DNA of 64,000 nucleotides from Streptomyces sp. NBC_00457 (lineage in GTDB: Bacteria > Actinomycetota > Actinomycetes > Streptomycetales > Streptomycetaceae). The position numbers and the translations under genes are program-made. This document shows positions 52,248-61,060 of this stretch, one piece after another (position 1 is the stretch's first letter; the number at the start of each line of letters is the position of its first letter). The stretch spans positions 10,726,001 to 10,790,000 of the forward strand of contig NZ_CP107905.1 in the NCBI RefSeq assembly GCF_036014015.1, written 5' to 3'. Below the pieces are notes generated by a model. It was not told the origin of the DNA and made no database searches. It was given only the letters and a program-made list of their open reading frames with translations.

Positions 52248-52304
52248 CCCCGACCACGAGACCCCGACCACGGTCACAACACAGGAACACTCTCGTGGTC
52301 GGGG
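52248..52304. promoter_or_regulatory. inverted CCCCGACCACGAG repeat with a second box, upstream of the replication-relaxation gene
   Basis: CCCCGACCACGAG (52248-52260) is repeated as the exact reverse complement at 52292-52304 with a 31-nt gap. A second CCCCGACCACGG sits at 52262-52273. 52251-52277 is copy B of the 27-bp repeat also found at 40239-40265. The remaining spacer to 52541 (about 240 nt) shows no gene. Confidence 0.8.
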
Positions 52305-52541
52305 CTCCACAGCCCTGACCACGCGACTGCGCGAGCGCTCAGGAGGACCCGCGATCGTGTCAGAGCTCAACGACAGGTGCTGGAAGATGAGCGATGGCCG
52401 GTCCGCATTGCTGCTGCGGGGCGTGGTGGCGAACCACGCCATGCCGGCCATCGTGCGACACCCGGCCCGCAAGGGACCAACTCCCAAAACCAGGCGCCGC
52501 GTTCATGGGGCGGTGCGCGGAGGTCCGCTCACCGCCGGGTA

Positions 52542-53258
52542 CTACTTCTTGGACCGCTGGGCGGCCTGCTGGAGGATGCGCCGGCGCGTCCACCGCCGAC
52601 GTCCGTTCTGGCGCCCGGCATTCTCGGCAACCCCGTCCGTGGTCTTCAGCAGCGGAAGGTTGCCCTGGGACAGGCTGCTAGAGAAGGAGCCGACGCTCTT
52701 GTACCCCAGCAGCGCGGCCGCCTGGCTCGCCCCCAGCAGCTCGTCGGGATCACCGTCGGCGGAGACCTCGGGCAGGGGCGGCGCCTGCTTGGCTCCGGCT
52801 CGCCTTCCGCGGCCGGGCCGGCTGGCCATCCACTCCTGCAGGGTCGCCACCTTCCAGAGCTGCCGGCGGTAGGGGTTCTCGGCCGTGCCCATCTCTTCGA
52901 TGGCGTCCGGCTCGGGGAAGTAACCGGGGTGGTCGCGCACGAAGGTGGTGACCTGGTTGGGGTTCTTGTAGCCGAGGAACCTCGAGGCGTCCGCCGCGTT
53001 CAGCAGCTCCTCCGGATCACGGGCGGGCGGCTTGTGCCCCTGGAGGCGTGCCGGCGCGCGGTGGGCGAACCACTTCGTGACCGCCGCGTGGTCCCACAGA
53101 CGGGCGCGGCCGCGCATGTCGACAGGCTCCGGGAACGTCATGCCGACCGAGTTCTCCGCACGCTCGGTGTAGAGGCCGGTGATCCTCGCGGAAGTCAGGC
53201 CGTGTTCAGCCGCGATCTCGGCAGCGTCGGCCAGGCGAGGCACACGGCGCGAGGTCAT
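52542..53258 (-). CDS. putative DNA-binding protein of the plasmid core
   Basis: 238 residues, basic at the C-terminus (QNGRRRWTRRRILQQAAQRSKK). It seems to be built from three related helix-turn-helix-like segments: LADAAEIAAEHGLTSARITGL, LNAADASRFLGYKNPNQVTTFV and LGASQAAALLGYKSVGSFSSSL, each followed by a Pro-containing turn. This looks like a triplicated excisionase/MerR-type fold. No named family. It lies divergently spaced, 327 nt from the replication-relaxation gene start. Confidence 0.7.
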   Translation of the reverse strand: MTSRRVPRLADAAEIAAEHGLTSARITGLYTERAENSVGMTFPEPVDMRGRARLWDHAAVTKWFAHRAPARLQGHKPPARDPEELLNAADASRFLGYKNPNQVTTFVRDHPGYFPEPDAIEEMGTAENPYRRQLWKVATLQEWMASRPGRGRRAGAKQAPPLPEVSADGDPDELLGASQAAALLGYKSVGSFSSSLSQGNLPLLKTTDGVAENAGRQNGRRRWTRRRILQQAAQRSKK

Positions 53259-53391
53259 GGCAGAACCGTCCGTCCTGTCAGCAGCGAGCCGGCCTGCCCG
53301 GCGCGCAAAACAAATAATGGCAGGAGTTCGGGTTGGGGGTCCAGTACGCGGACCAAGGGTTCTCCCTGACGGCCCGCCTCACGGACCACGG

Positions 53392-53736
53392 CTACTCCTC
53401 GGGGATCAGGCAGACACCCCGGCGTGCGGCGGCCTCGGCCATCTCCGTGTACGCCATGGCGGCCGGCGTCATCTCCCACTCGACCAGGGCCAGCAGCAGG
53501 ATCACCTCGTCGCGGCCCTGCGAGGCATCACATGGCATGCCGGCGGTGTCCGCGGCGGACATCAGGTCCGCGGTGGCCAGCCCGTCGAGACGTGCTGCCA
53601 CTTCCCGGTGCAGATCCTGCAGGCCCTGTTGGTACAGCTCGTTCGCCTCGCCCAGGAGCAGCACCAGGTCCTCGCCGTGGCTGGCCGGTGCCGCAGCAGC
53701 GAGGTCGAGGATGCGCTGGGTCGTCGTCATCGTCAT
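53392..53736 (-). CDS. small helical protein of unknown function
   Basis: 114 residues from the ATG at 53736, preceded by GGAGGGA. Mostly helix (QRILDLAAAAPASHGEDLVLLLGEANELYQQGLQDL), with no signal or membrane segment. It follows the broken PP-loop gene by 43 nt on the same strand and was probably part of its transcript. Confidence 0.65.
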   Translation of the reverse strand: MTMTTTQRILDLAAAAPASHGEDLVLLLGEANELYQQGLQDLHREVAARLDGLATADLMSAADTAGMPCDASQGRDEVILLLALVEWEMTPAAMAYTEMAEAAARRGVCLIPEE

Positions 53737-53779
53737 TGAGTATCCCTCCCCGGATGGGGGTGAGCGCCGGCCTGGTGGT

Positions 53780-54499
53780 TCAGCTGCAGCCATCGCACCC
53801 GGCGGCGCTGTGCAGGAGCTCGCCCGGCCCGGTACGGGCCTTGGAGTCCCATGTGGGCGGCTTGCGCAGGGCAGCGTGGACGTCGCGCTCCATCCGCTCG
53901 AAGTCCTCGGTCTCCTCAACCTCGACGCCAGGGTCCGGGGCGTCGCGCCGACGGGACAGCGCGATGAGCTCGGCCATGGTGATGTTCGGATTGAACGGCA
54001 CCTGGCGGACGCGTTCGACCAGCGCGCACAGCTCGGCGAGCCGCGGGCGGCGCCCGACGGTCAGCAGCAGATCGCGGTGGTTGGCCAGGGTGCAGGCCGA
54101 GCACGAACAGCGACTGGAACCACGCCGGTCCTTGGCGCCGGGGTACGAGTCGTAGCACCAGTGGTAGGGCAGCCCCGCACTGATCGTGCATTCCCAGACC
54201 TCCTCGGTGCTCACCTGGTGGGCGGGCAGCCACTCGTCGACGACCCGGGCCGAGTTGTCGGTCGTACGGCGCCACACCTCCCGATTGCGCCGGTCCGGGC
54301 TCTCCTCGGCCCGCATCCCGAGCACGTTGGCGAACATCAGCGGGCCGTCCGTCTCTTTCCTGAGCGCGCGGACCTGCGGGGTGAGCGCCTGGTACACCAT
54401 CCTCGTCTTCCACGGGCCCGTGCACGTGCGGGCACGGCCGAGCCAGGGCCAGTCGCCCCGCTCCGCGATGACGCTGAGAAGTGGACCAAAGAGGCTGGT
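53780..54499 (-). pseudogene. PP-loop / PAPS-reductase-like protein, C-terminal part
   Basis: The frame is open from a TGA at 54502 down to the stop at 53780. Homology-like sequence begins near SVIAERGDWPWLGRARTCTGPWKTR and continues MFANVLGMRAEESPDRR (a conserved RAEES block of this family), then a Cys cluster CSCSACTLANHRDL and a C-terminal CDGCS. The PP-loop itself is missing here; it lies at 57553-57786 on the same strand. The two parts were once one gene. Confidence 0.8.
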
Positions 54500-54615
54500 T
54501 CAACCCGAGCTGACTACGCTGCCGAGATTTCCCGTCGCAGCACTGCCGCCCCGATTTAGGAGGAGGATCGCGGCCCATTGGTCGCTCCCCTCCATAACCG
54601 AGATGAGTTGGCGCC

Positions 54616-55995
54616 CTAATGGGCGCGGAACTGATAAGGAATGGAGCCAAATAGGCTCATTTCGATGAAGCCGTCACTTCGGAGCTCGGGGATTATCGAG
54701 GGATCACGCAAGAATTCGCCCGTCGCCTCCCGGAAGTCCTCTTTGCGGTTCTTGATTTTTTTCGCCCTTTTCAAAGTAAAAAGGGTCAGAGCTGCACCCA
54801 CGGACGCGCCAGTCCCATAACCAAGCAGATGTGCGCTATCCGGAATTGCCTGACTTAGTTCATTTACCCTGGCGGCGATAGTTCCGACCGCTCCAGGGAT
54901 GGGAACCCGAGTGAGCTGACCTTTCGGCGTCTCCCACAGCCAGCTTACTCTTTGATGATCCCATTCCGTTAGAAACTCGCCCGTACTCACCTCCAGAGAG
55001 TCCCTGAATTCTTGCATGGCTCGGTCGATGCGAAATGCGGCAGAATCGCTCTCTTCTTGGCTGTGCTTTTGGAGGTCTCTGAGGAATTTCTGATGCTCCG
55101 ACCTGCGGCGTATTTTGGAGATTTCATCTGCGCCTAGAAGTGCTGCTATCTCATGAATGTTACGTTCCTCGTCAAGGCGTCTCGGAGATTTCTCCTCGAA
55201 CGGCTCCAGTAGTTCCATCTTCCCGTCGGAAGGTCGATGCCGCCATGGAGTGTGTGTGCCGTAGAGCCGGTCAACGCTTCGTCCGTAAGCCGCAGGAAAG
55301 GTTGGAGGCAGTCCCATTCCTTTAGCCATAGTGCCCAGGGATGCGATAGTCATGTATACGCGAATTTGTTGCGCCAGTGCCACTTGATCAGGCCTGACGA
55401 GGCTGTCGCGAACGTACTCCCAAAATTCGGTTTGCCGTATAGACCCAATGTGGCGCTCTTCAATTTTCCGGCTGACGATATCGATCATTTCAGTTGCTAC
55501 TTGCTCGGGTACGCCAAGGGATACCCAGTACTCCGGTTTCAGGAGATATTCGTCCCCTATCGCTCGCATCTTGTCGCGAGTGTCAGTACGGATGATTTGC
55601 GGATTGAGACTGTCTAGGAGGGCTGCCGATTCTCGTATCCTTTCCTTCTCCATCTCGGCGACGAAGTGGCGCCTCTCTATTACTATCTCGGCGACTTCCG
55701 CATAGTTATTGGCCTCCGCCCGCAGGGCGGTCACTATCAGCCCATCGCGGAACAGTTGTTGATAGCCAGAGCCGTAGCGCTCATCGCGAAGAAGGGTGAA
55801 CATTGAAGGGCTCACCAACATACTTGTGTCTGCGAGAAACAGGCGGCGATGCAGAAGAAGATTATGGTTGATATTCGCGCGCAAGCGGGATGTTCGCTTC
55901 TCGCCTGGTGGTTCCAGAAGTTGGTATGCTTCGTCGCCGGCGGCCCAATAGGTATCGGGGTACTCGGGAGGATTGCTTATCTCACGGAGTTCCAT
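54616..55995 (-). CDS. 459-residue protein of unknown function in the inserted segment
   Basis: The gene stands out by lower GC and AT-ending codons. N-terminal region with HRRLFLADTSMLVSPSMFTLLRDE, a long helical charged middle (YAEVAEIVIERRHFVAEMEKERIRE), a coiled-coil-like stretch (ISKIRRRSEHQKFLRDLQKHSQEE), and a possible membrane helix near the C-terminus (SAHLLGYGTGASVGAALTLFTL). No catalytic motif recognised. Its neighbour encodes a nuclease-like protein on the opposite strand; together they may be a defence cargo (inference). Confidence 0.7.
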   Translation of the reverse strand: MELREISNPPEYPDTYWAAGDEAYQLLEPPGEKRTSRLRANINHNLLLHRRLFLADTSMLVSPSMFTLLRDERYGSGYQQLFRDGLIVTALRAEANNYAEVAEIVIERRHFVAEMEKERIRESAALLDSLNPQIIRTDTRDKMRAIGDEYLLKPEYWVSLGVPEQVATEMIDIVSRKIEERHIGSIRQTEFWEYVRDSLVRPDQVALAQQIRVYMTIASLGTMAKGMGLPPTFPAAYGRSVDRLYGTHTPWRHRPSDGKMELLEPFEEKSPRRLDEERNIHEIAALLGADEISKIRRRSEHQKFLRDLQKHSQEESDSAAFRIDRAMQEFRDSLEVSTGEFLTEWDHQRVSWLWETPKGQLTRVPIPGAVGTIAARVNELSQAIPDSAHLLGYGTGASVGAALTLFTLKRAKKIKNRKEDFREATGEFLRDPSIIPELRSDGFIEMSLFGSIPYQFRAH

Positions 55996-56190
55996 CCTGT
56001 GCCCCCAAGATGCTGCGGAGCGATGGTTGAAGAACGAGAACGGCTTCCTCGAAAGAGTGAGAGTGCCTTCTTAGTCAGTCTACGGAAGCTGACCCTGTGT
56101 TGTCGCGGCATCCGACAGTCCTGGATCCCTGTGTAGCCGCCATGGTGCGCTATCCGCAGGGCGGCGCGAGGTACGTTTACGCCTGTCTCA

Positions 56191-56650
56191 TCAGGGCCGC
56201 GACGGCCTCGCCGGTTCTGCCCGGTCCGTGGTCGACGAACCCATCGGCGGGTGGTGCCGTAGGTCTCCTTCCAGGTCGAGGGTGGCGTCCTGCTTGTCCG
56301 AGTGCGCGACGACCAGCACTCCGCCTAGGTCCACGGTTACCCGCCCGTCGGCGTCCGGAGCCCGACCCCGACCTGCAGCCAACTACCAGATGTGGCCGCG
56401 GACTTCGGCCCGAGCGGCTCGCATCACGGTCAGTGCCTTCCCGCCGACGGTGGCGAGGGTGTCGATCAGGCGGGAGACCGCCGGGTCGGAGGCCACCGGT
56501 CCGAACACGGCCGGCTCGGGCCGCAGCAGCGCGACGTCGGCGAGGCAGTCCCCGCCGAGCGCGACCGCCAGGTCCAGGTCCAGGAGGACCTTGCCCGGGT
56601 CGTGGACGGCTAAGCAAGATGTCTGTAGGTCTGGGGGCATGCAACTTGAA
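56191..56650 (-). pseudogene. IS1380-family transposase, N-terminal relic
   Basis: The first block reads HDPGKVLLDLDLAVALGGDC, LADVALLRPEPAVFGPVASD and PAVSRLIDTLATVGG, the classic start of IS1380 transposases. It then changes phase near 56385 to DADGRVTVDLGGVLVVAHSDKQDA, the first DDE block. It ends near FVDHGPGRTGEAVAALMRQA (third phase). Two frameshifts and no C-terminus. Confidence 0.85.
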
Positions 56651-56673
56651 GGTGCGAAACATACCATCAAGGG

Positions 56674-57504
56674 ATGAGTGGGAACTTTCTAGAAGAGACT
56701 CTGCACTCGATCGCCCAACGCATGAAGGAAGACTTCCAGCTATCTGGAGGATTCAGTCATAACACGGGAAAGGGGACTGCCCGCGAAGGCGTCTTCCATG
56801 ACTTCACGGAGAGCTACCTGCCGGGCCACCTTCGCGCCTTCCACAACGCCGAGATCATCTCAGTCGACGGCAAAAGGTCAGGTCAGTGCGACATCCTCAT
56901 TTGCGACCGAAGCACGCCGCCTTTGCTCGACATGAACAACTACCGGATCGTGCCGAACGAGTGCGTATACGGACTCATCGAAGTCAAGTCCTTCCTTGAC
57001 GGCAAGCAACTGGTCCAGGACTGCGAAAAGATCAAGAAGGCTAAGGCCCTCAAAAAATCCGCATACCAGAAGAGCCCAGGCGCCCAGAACCGACTGATGC
57101 CAGCCGACTTCAAGCCCTTCCCGACGGTCGGCATGATCTTCGCCTTCGACAGCATCGCACCAGAGACTCTCGGCACCCACTTCGCTGAGTGGTGCGACGA
57201 TCACGATCCTGCAGAGCGGCCCGACGCCATCTGGCTTCTCAACAAGGGTTACCTCGGTTGGGTCAGCCCTGACGGGCAGGCTCTCCGGCCATCCCGACAA
57301 GGAACGAACCTTCACCTGGTCGATCCGATGCCACAGGGCGACATCATTTTCCCCCTCACGATCTACATGAACGCTGCCTTCGCTTCTGCCTGGATGCCAC
57401 CGTTCGAGCTCTTGGACTACGCCTCCGGCAACCTGGGAGAAAGCCGCAAATACTGGGGCGAGCAGGAAGAGGGAGAAGGCATTCCGGGCGCAACGGGCGA
57501 CTAG
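56674..57504 (+). CDS. DUF6602-like protein, probable PD-(D/E)XK nuclease fold
   Basis: 276 residues. Motifs in order: GTAREGVFHDFTESYLPGHLR, SGQCDILICD (Asp of the active site) and CVYGLIEVKSFL (E-V-K). This D...ExK spacing is that of restriction-type nucleases, and DUF6602 proteins share it. The C-terminal half holds DIIFPLTIYMNAAFASAW. The gene is oriented opposite to the rest of the region and lies in the inserted segment, which fits a mobile defence gene. Nuclease activity is inferred from motifs only. Confidence 0.8.
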   Translation: MSGNFLEETLHSIAQRMKEDFQLSGGFSHNTGKGTAREGVFHDFTESYLPGHLRAFHNAEIISVDGKRSGQCDILICDRSTPPLLDMNNYRIVPNECVYGLIEVKSFLDGKQLVQDCEKIKKAKALKKSAYQKSPGAQNRLMPADFKPFPTVGMIFAFDSIAPETLGTHFAEWCDDHDPAERPDAIWLLNKGYLGWVSPDGQALRPSRQGTNLHLVDPMPQGDIIFPLTIYMNAAFASAWMPPFELLDYASGNLGESRKYWGEQEEGEGIPGATGD

Positions 57505-57552
57505 CACCTGTCGCATCTCGCAGAAGGCCCCCCACCCTCCATTCCGCAAGAT

Positions 57553-57786
57553 TCAATAGCCGGGATTACCGATATCGGCCAGGAGCCGGGTTTCGGGCCA
57601 CTCGCTGCCGGCTGCCATGTAGAGGACGGCGGTACGGTCGAGGTCGATCCCGTGGGCCTCCGGGGCGGTGAGCATCTTGGTGATGTAGGCCGTGCTGTCG
57701 GCGCCGGCACCCCAGTTGATGACGGTGTCCAGGTTGTCGTCGGAGCTGAGGCCGGGCAGCGGCGGCGTGTAGGTCGGACGGGGCAT
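57553..57786 (-). pseudogene. PP-loop / PAPS-reductase-like protein, N-terminal part
   Basis: 77 residues from the ATG at 57786. VINWGAGADSTAYITKML is the PP-loop (SxGxDS type) that binds ATP in PAPS-reductase/DndC-like enzymes, and AVLYMAAGSEWPETR is the next strand-helix. After LLAD the frame ends at once in IGNPGY and a stop. The remainder of the gene is found 3 kb away at 53780-54499. It lies 8 nt after the DprA-like gene. Confidence 0.85.
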
Positions 57787-57794
57787 GGCGGCTC

Positions 57795-58913
57795 TCACTC
57801 CTCGAGGGGCCGGCCGGTCAGCCGCTGGGCGGAGACGATGAGCAGGAGGTCGTCGGCGGGCCACGGATCGCAGGACTCCCAGGGATCGCCCTGGGACAGC
57901 ACCACCACCTCGCCGGGTTCCGTGACGAGGCAGCACACGCCGCAGCCGCACGACGGGTCGAAAGGCTCGGGGTGGGCGATGTAGGGGGTGTTGAAGTAGT
58001 CGGCTCCCTGCTCCCCGACCGCGGCCAGGAGCAGGTCGCCGTCCGCGACGTCGCCGGCGCGGGCCACACGCGCGTGGGGCAGAGCGAGCGGGAGACGGGG
58101 GTCCGGGCTGTTCACGGCGAGCTGCCCGTCGATGAGGCGGGCGTTGCCGCTGGAGCGGACATCGCCGGTGGCGGGCGCGGCGAGCAGGGGCCGGTGGAGG
58201 TCGACGGCCGTCTCGGCCGCGTACATCGCCTCGACGTGGTCCAGGGCCTCGACGAGGATCACTGCCCGGGCGAGCGCCGCCAGCACGACGGCGCTGGCCT
58301 TCAGCGTCGCGCCGCTGGCTGCTGTGCCGGGCCGGTAGAGGCTGACCGCCGCGCCGCCGCCGTCGAGGACGGAGCGCAGCAGCGGGGCGTGCGCGTGGGG
58401 GTGGGTGCCGTCCAGGCCGCGCGGCAGGACGGTGAGGGATGCCCGGCCCGCCTCGGCGGCGGCCTGGTGGGCGGTGGAGTCGACGCCGTAGGCGAGCGTG
58501 GCGGTGACCGTGTGACCGGCCTCGGCGAGGGCGGTGGCGAAGTCGTGCGCGCGGGTGACGGCCTGCTCGGTGGGGACCCGGTTGCCGGTCACGACGACGG
58601 CATTGCCGGTCGGCCGCGGCAGTCGCTCGCGGCCGCGGACCCACAGGCCCAGCGGGCAGGCAGGCCCCAGGTCGGCGAGGGCGGTGGGCCACTCCTCGTC
58701 CGAAGGGATGACGAACGGGCAGGTCAGCTCTGCTTGGGCGAGCTCCTCGCGCGGCCGGTAGGAGGCAAGGAGCCCGTTGCCGTCGTCGCGGACGCGCCGG
58801 TCCCACGCCTCGGCCGGTATGTACTTATCGAGGTCGGCGGCGAGTTGGCCGGGGGCGAAGTGGGCAGCGAGCGCGGCGCGTGTGGCTCGTTCGGACACGG
58901 CGCGTGCGGGCAT
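57795..58913 (-). CDS. DprA-like (Smf) Rossmann protein
   Basis: 372 residues. The core follows DprA: YRPREELAQAE, AVVVTGNRVPTEQAVTRAHDFATALAEAGHTV, then LAYGVDSTAHQAA and LTVLPRGLD, matching the strand-helix order of the Smf domain with some changed residues. The C-terminal 90 residues add a Cys cluster (SCGCGVCCLV) not found in chromosomal DprA. Such plasmid DprA-like proteins bind single-stranded DNA. It stands between the ssb gene and the PP-loop gene. Confidence 0.82.
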   Translation of the reverse strand: MPARAVSERATRAALAAHFAPGQLAADLDKYIPAEAWDRRVRDDGNGLLASYRPREELAQAELTCPFVIPSDEEWPTALADLGPACPLGLWVRGRERLPRPTGNAVVVTGNRVPTEQAVTRAHDFATALAEAGHTVTATLAYGVDSTAHQAAAEAGRASLTVLPRGLDGTHPHAHAPLLRSVLDGGGAAVSLYRPGTAASGATLKASAVVLAALARAVILVEALDHVEAMYAAETAVDLHRPLLAAPATGDVRSSGNARLIDGQLAVNSPDPRLPLALPHARVARAGDVADGDLLLAAVGEQGADYFNTPYIAHPEPFDPSCGCGVCCLVTEPGEVVVLSQGDPWESCDPWPADDLLLIVSAQRLTGRPLEE

Positions 58914-59046
58914 GGGCGGCCGGCCTTTCGGGCAGGGCGCGGCACTGGCAGGCGAACCGGTGCCGCGCCGGGGCGGGCGAAGGGAGAAGGGACCAGCGGC
59001 CGACGGGAAGGGGAGTGCCGTCGGCGGCTGCCGTGGACGGGCCGGG

Positions 59047-59514
59047 CTAGGACCAGTTGGCGGACGGCTTCTGCTCCCACCAGGCGGGCGGGCCGCCCGG
59101 CCCGGTGGCCGGTCGGGACGCGGCGGCGGGCTGAGGCGCCGGCGGTGCCGTGTACCTGCGGGCGGCGATCGGACTGGGCAGGCTGGTCTCGGTGTAGGCG
59201 ATGCGCTTGCGCAGGCTGATGCCGAGGTCGTCGATGCTCAGGTAGAGAGAGTCGTCCTTGACCCCGGTGATGCGCCCCTTGACCAGGACGTTGACCCCGT
59301 CGGCGAGCGACTCGGCGGCGTTGCTGGCCAGGTCCCGCCAGGCGGTGCAGATGTAGGGAATCGGGTCCAGATCACGCCACTTCTGCGCGGCGGCATCCCA
59401 CTGCGTGGGGGTCTCGGTGAGACGGAACCGGCAGACAGCAATGCCGTCTTGGGTGAACCGGACTTCCACGCCACCGGCGATGGTGCCGGTCACGTGCGTG
59501 ACGGACGGGGCCAT
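59047..59514 (-). CDS. ssb: single-stranded DNA-binding protein
   Basis: 155 residues from the ATG at 59514, with AGGAGG seven bases upstream. An OB-fold of the SSB type: VTHVTGTIAGGVEVRFTQDGIAVCRFRLTET, YICTAWRDLASNAAESLADGVNVLVKGRI. The C-terminal tail is Pro/Ala-rich and ends AWWEQKPSANWS; it lacks the acidic DDxPF tip through which chromosomal SSB recruits partners. Probably a plasmid SSB for replication or conjugative DNA. Confidence 0.92.
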   Translation of the reverse strand: MAPSVTHVTGTIAGGVEVRFTQDGIAVCRFRLTETPTQWDAAAQKWRDLDPIPYICTAWRDLASNAAESLADGVNVLVKGRITGVKDDSLYLSIDDLGISLRKRIAYTETSLPSPIAARRYTAPPAPQPAAASRPATGPGGPPAWWEQKPSANWS

Positions 59515-59534
59515 GCGAACACCTCCTGTTCAAA

Positions 59535-59562
59535 ATAATAGTGTTTCTCGGGGGATGGTCAA
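59535..59562 (-). promoter_or_regulatory. near-consensus promoter of ssb
   Basis: On the - strand: TTGACC (59562-59557), a 16-nt spacer, then TATTAT (59540-59535). Transcription would start near 59528 and give a leader of about 14 nt holding the AGGAGG. This is unusually strong for the window. The -35 overlaps the last codons of the upstream gene. Confidence 0.75.
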
Positions 59563-60365
59563 CCCCCCTGCCGGCACTTACCGCCGCCGGAGAGAGCGGT
59601 ACGGCGGGTGAGGTGCCGGAAGCGGGCTTTCCACCCGGTCGGCGGCGCTGGGGCCGGCGGCGGGGTGAGGTTGTCGAACACCGTGGCGTCCTCGATCTCC
59701 ACCAGCAGCGGCACCGTGCCGTCGGCCCGGACCAGCTGCTCGTCGGTGGTGTCCAGATGAACGGAGACCCGTACGGCCCCGCGGTCGGCGTCGAGGTAGA
59801 CGAACACGAGGATGCCCGCGATCTCCATGCAGGGCAGGCCCTCGTCGTCAGGCCCCCGCATCGCGTGGAACACCGCCGCGCTGTTCGCCTCCGCGCACTC
59901 CTCGGCGTCCGAGAGGCTGGGATTTCGGGGCGCGATCACGCAGCGGGAGATGTCCGCGTCGTACAGCGTGTAGCCCTCGATGTCCTCCCTCGACTCGTAG
60001 AACAGGTCCACGGCCGTACGGTCGTCGGCGGGCGGACGGAACGGGACGCCGTCCTCGCCCGCCACGTCGTCCCAGGCATTGCGCACGTGCTGCGCCAGCG
60101 AGGCAAGGGCGGAAGCCTCGTCAGACCAGAGCGTGACATCGTCGCTGTGCCGGTCCCACTGGCGCAGCACCCACGCGCGGCCTGTCACCTGCGGGGCGAG
60201 GTTCTCGTCGACGGCGAAGCTGAAGCGGCTCAGCCACCCTTCGAGGATGCTGACGGTGTCCGCCCCCGGCCATTCGCCGGTGCGCTCCTGGAGGCCGTCC
60301 ATCAGGTCGGCCAGGTCGATGATGGCCCCGCCTGCGGGCGTGGCCGGGTCCGGTTTGATCGGCAT
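59559..60365 (-). CDS. plasmid-core protein of unknown function
   Basis: 268 residues from the ATG at 60365. Soluble, acidic (DLADLMDGLQERTGEWPGADTVSILEGWL; LAQHVRNAWDDVAGEDGV), with a beta-strand block in the second half (AGILVFVYLDADRGAVRVSVHLDTTDEQL) and a basic tail. No motif recognised. Ends 45 nt before the ssb start. Confidence 0.72.
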   Translation of the reverse strand: MPIKPDPATPAGGAIIDLADLMDGLQERTGEWPGADTVSILEGWLSRFSFAVDENLAPQVTGRAWVLRQWDRHSDDVTLWSDEASALASLAQHVRNAWDDVAGEDGVPFRPPADDRTAVDLFYESREDIEGYTLYDADISRCVIAPRNPSLSDAEECAEANSAAVFHAMRGPDDEGLPCMEIAGILVFVYLDADRGAVRVSVHLDTTDEQLVRADGTVPLLVEIEDATVFDNLTPPPAPAPPTGWKARFRHLTRRTALSGGGKCRQGG

Positions 60366-60395
60366 GGCGGTTTCCTTCCGTGTGGAACGGGGCGG

Positions 60396-61007
60396 TCAGG
60401 ACCCGTCCATCAGGGCGTTCCAGAGGTCCATCAGGTGTTGCTGGTCGGGGGTGAGAGTCGCGGTGCGCAGCACGCGCTGGCGCAGGACAGGCACGTCGAG
60501 GCTGATGCCGGAGGGCACATCGGGCCGCTCGGGCAGCGTGACCAGCTGGTAGTTCCGGGTGTGGATCATCCAGGCCTCGTACCGGTCGGCAGGGCTTCCG
60601 CTGCGGGCGGTGGGGCCCTCGCCCGTCGTGCGCGACAGGCAGAGGCAGGAGGGATCGGTGCAGGGCCGTCCGGCGGGGTGGCTGGCCAGGACCGGGCTGC
60701 GGCGGTAGTGCGTGGCGGTGCCGTTCAGCATCGGGCAGTGGTCGGCGGTGTACGGCAGGCACTCGGGGTGCAGTGCCGGTTCCGGGGAGCGTCCCTTGAG
60801 GACGTCGGCCGGGCGGACGAGCAGGAAGCACCGTTCGTCCAGCGGGTGTTCGCAGATCTGGCACAGGCGGCGCCGGAAGGCGTTGATGGTCTTGTCGGCG
60901 TCGAGGACACCGAAGGCCGCGTGGCCGTCGTTGATCAGGGTCACGTACGGCACCACCAGCCCGCCCGCCAGCGGCCGGTGGGCACAGCGTTGGGGTATCG
61001 CGTGCAT
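60396..61007 (-). CDS. Cys-rich plasmid-core protein of unknown function
   Basis: 203 residues. Possible zinc sites: RRLCQICEHPLDERCFLLV, HPECLPYTADHCPML, and CTDPSCLCLSR. The C-terminal half is helical. No named family. It lies between two other small unknowns of the leftward ParB-SSB set. Confidence 0.72.
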   Translation of the reverse strand: MHAIPQRCAHRPLAGGLVVPYVTLINDGHAAFGVLDADKTINAFRRRLCQICEHPLDERCFLLVRPADVLKGRSPEPALHPECLPYTADHCPMLNGTATHYRRSPVLASHPAGRPCTDPSCLCLSRTTGEGPTARSGSPADRYEAWMIHTRNYQLVTLPERPDVPSGISLDVPVLRQRVLRTATLTPDQQHLMDLWNALMDGS

Positions 61008-61060
61008 GGGTCAGTTCCTTCGGATCGCGGGAGTGCGCGGCGGGGCCCGGGCGCCCGGCG

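Larger units (their letters stand above)
54500..57552. mobile_element. about 3-kb segment inserted in the PP-loop gene
   Basis: This is bounded by the two halves of the same gene. It contains an AT-richer gene (54616-55995), an IS1380 relic (56191-56650) and a DUF6602-like gene (56674-57504). I found no terminal repeats at the junctions, so the mechanism is unknown. The extent is inferred from where host-gene homology stops. Confidence 0.65.
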
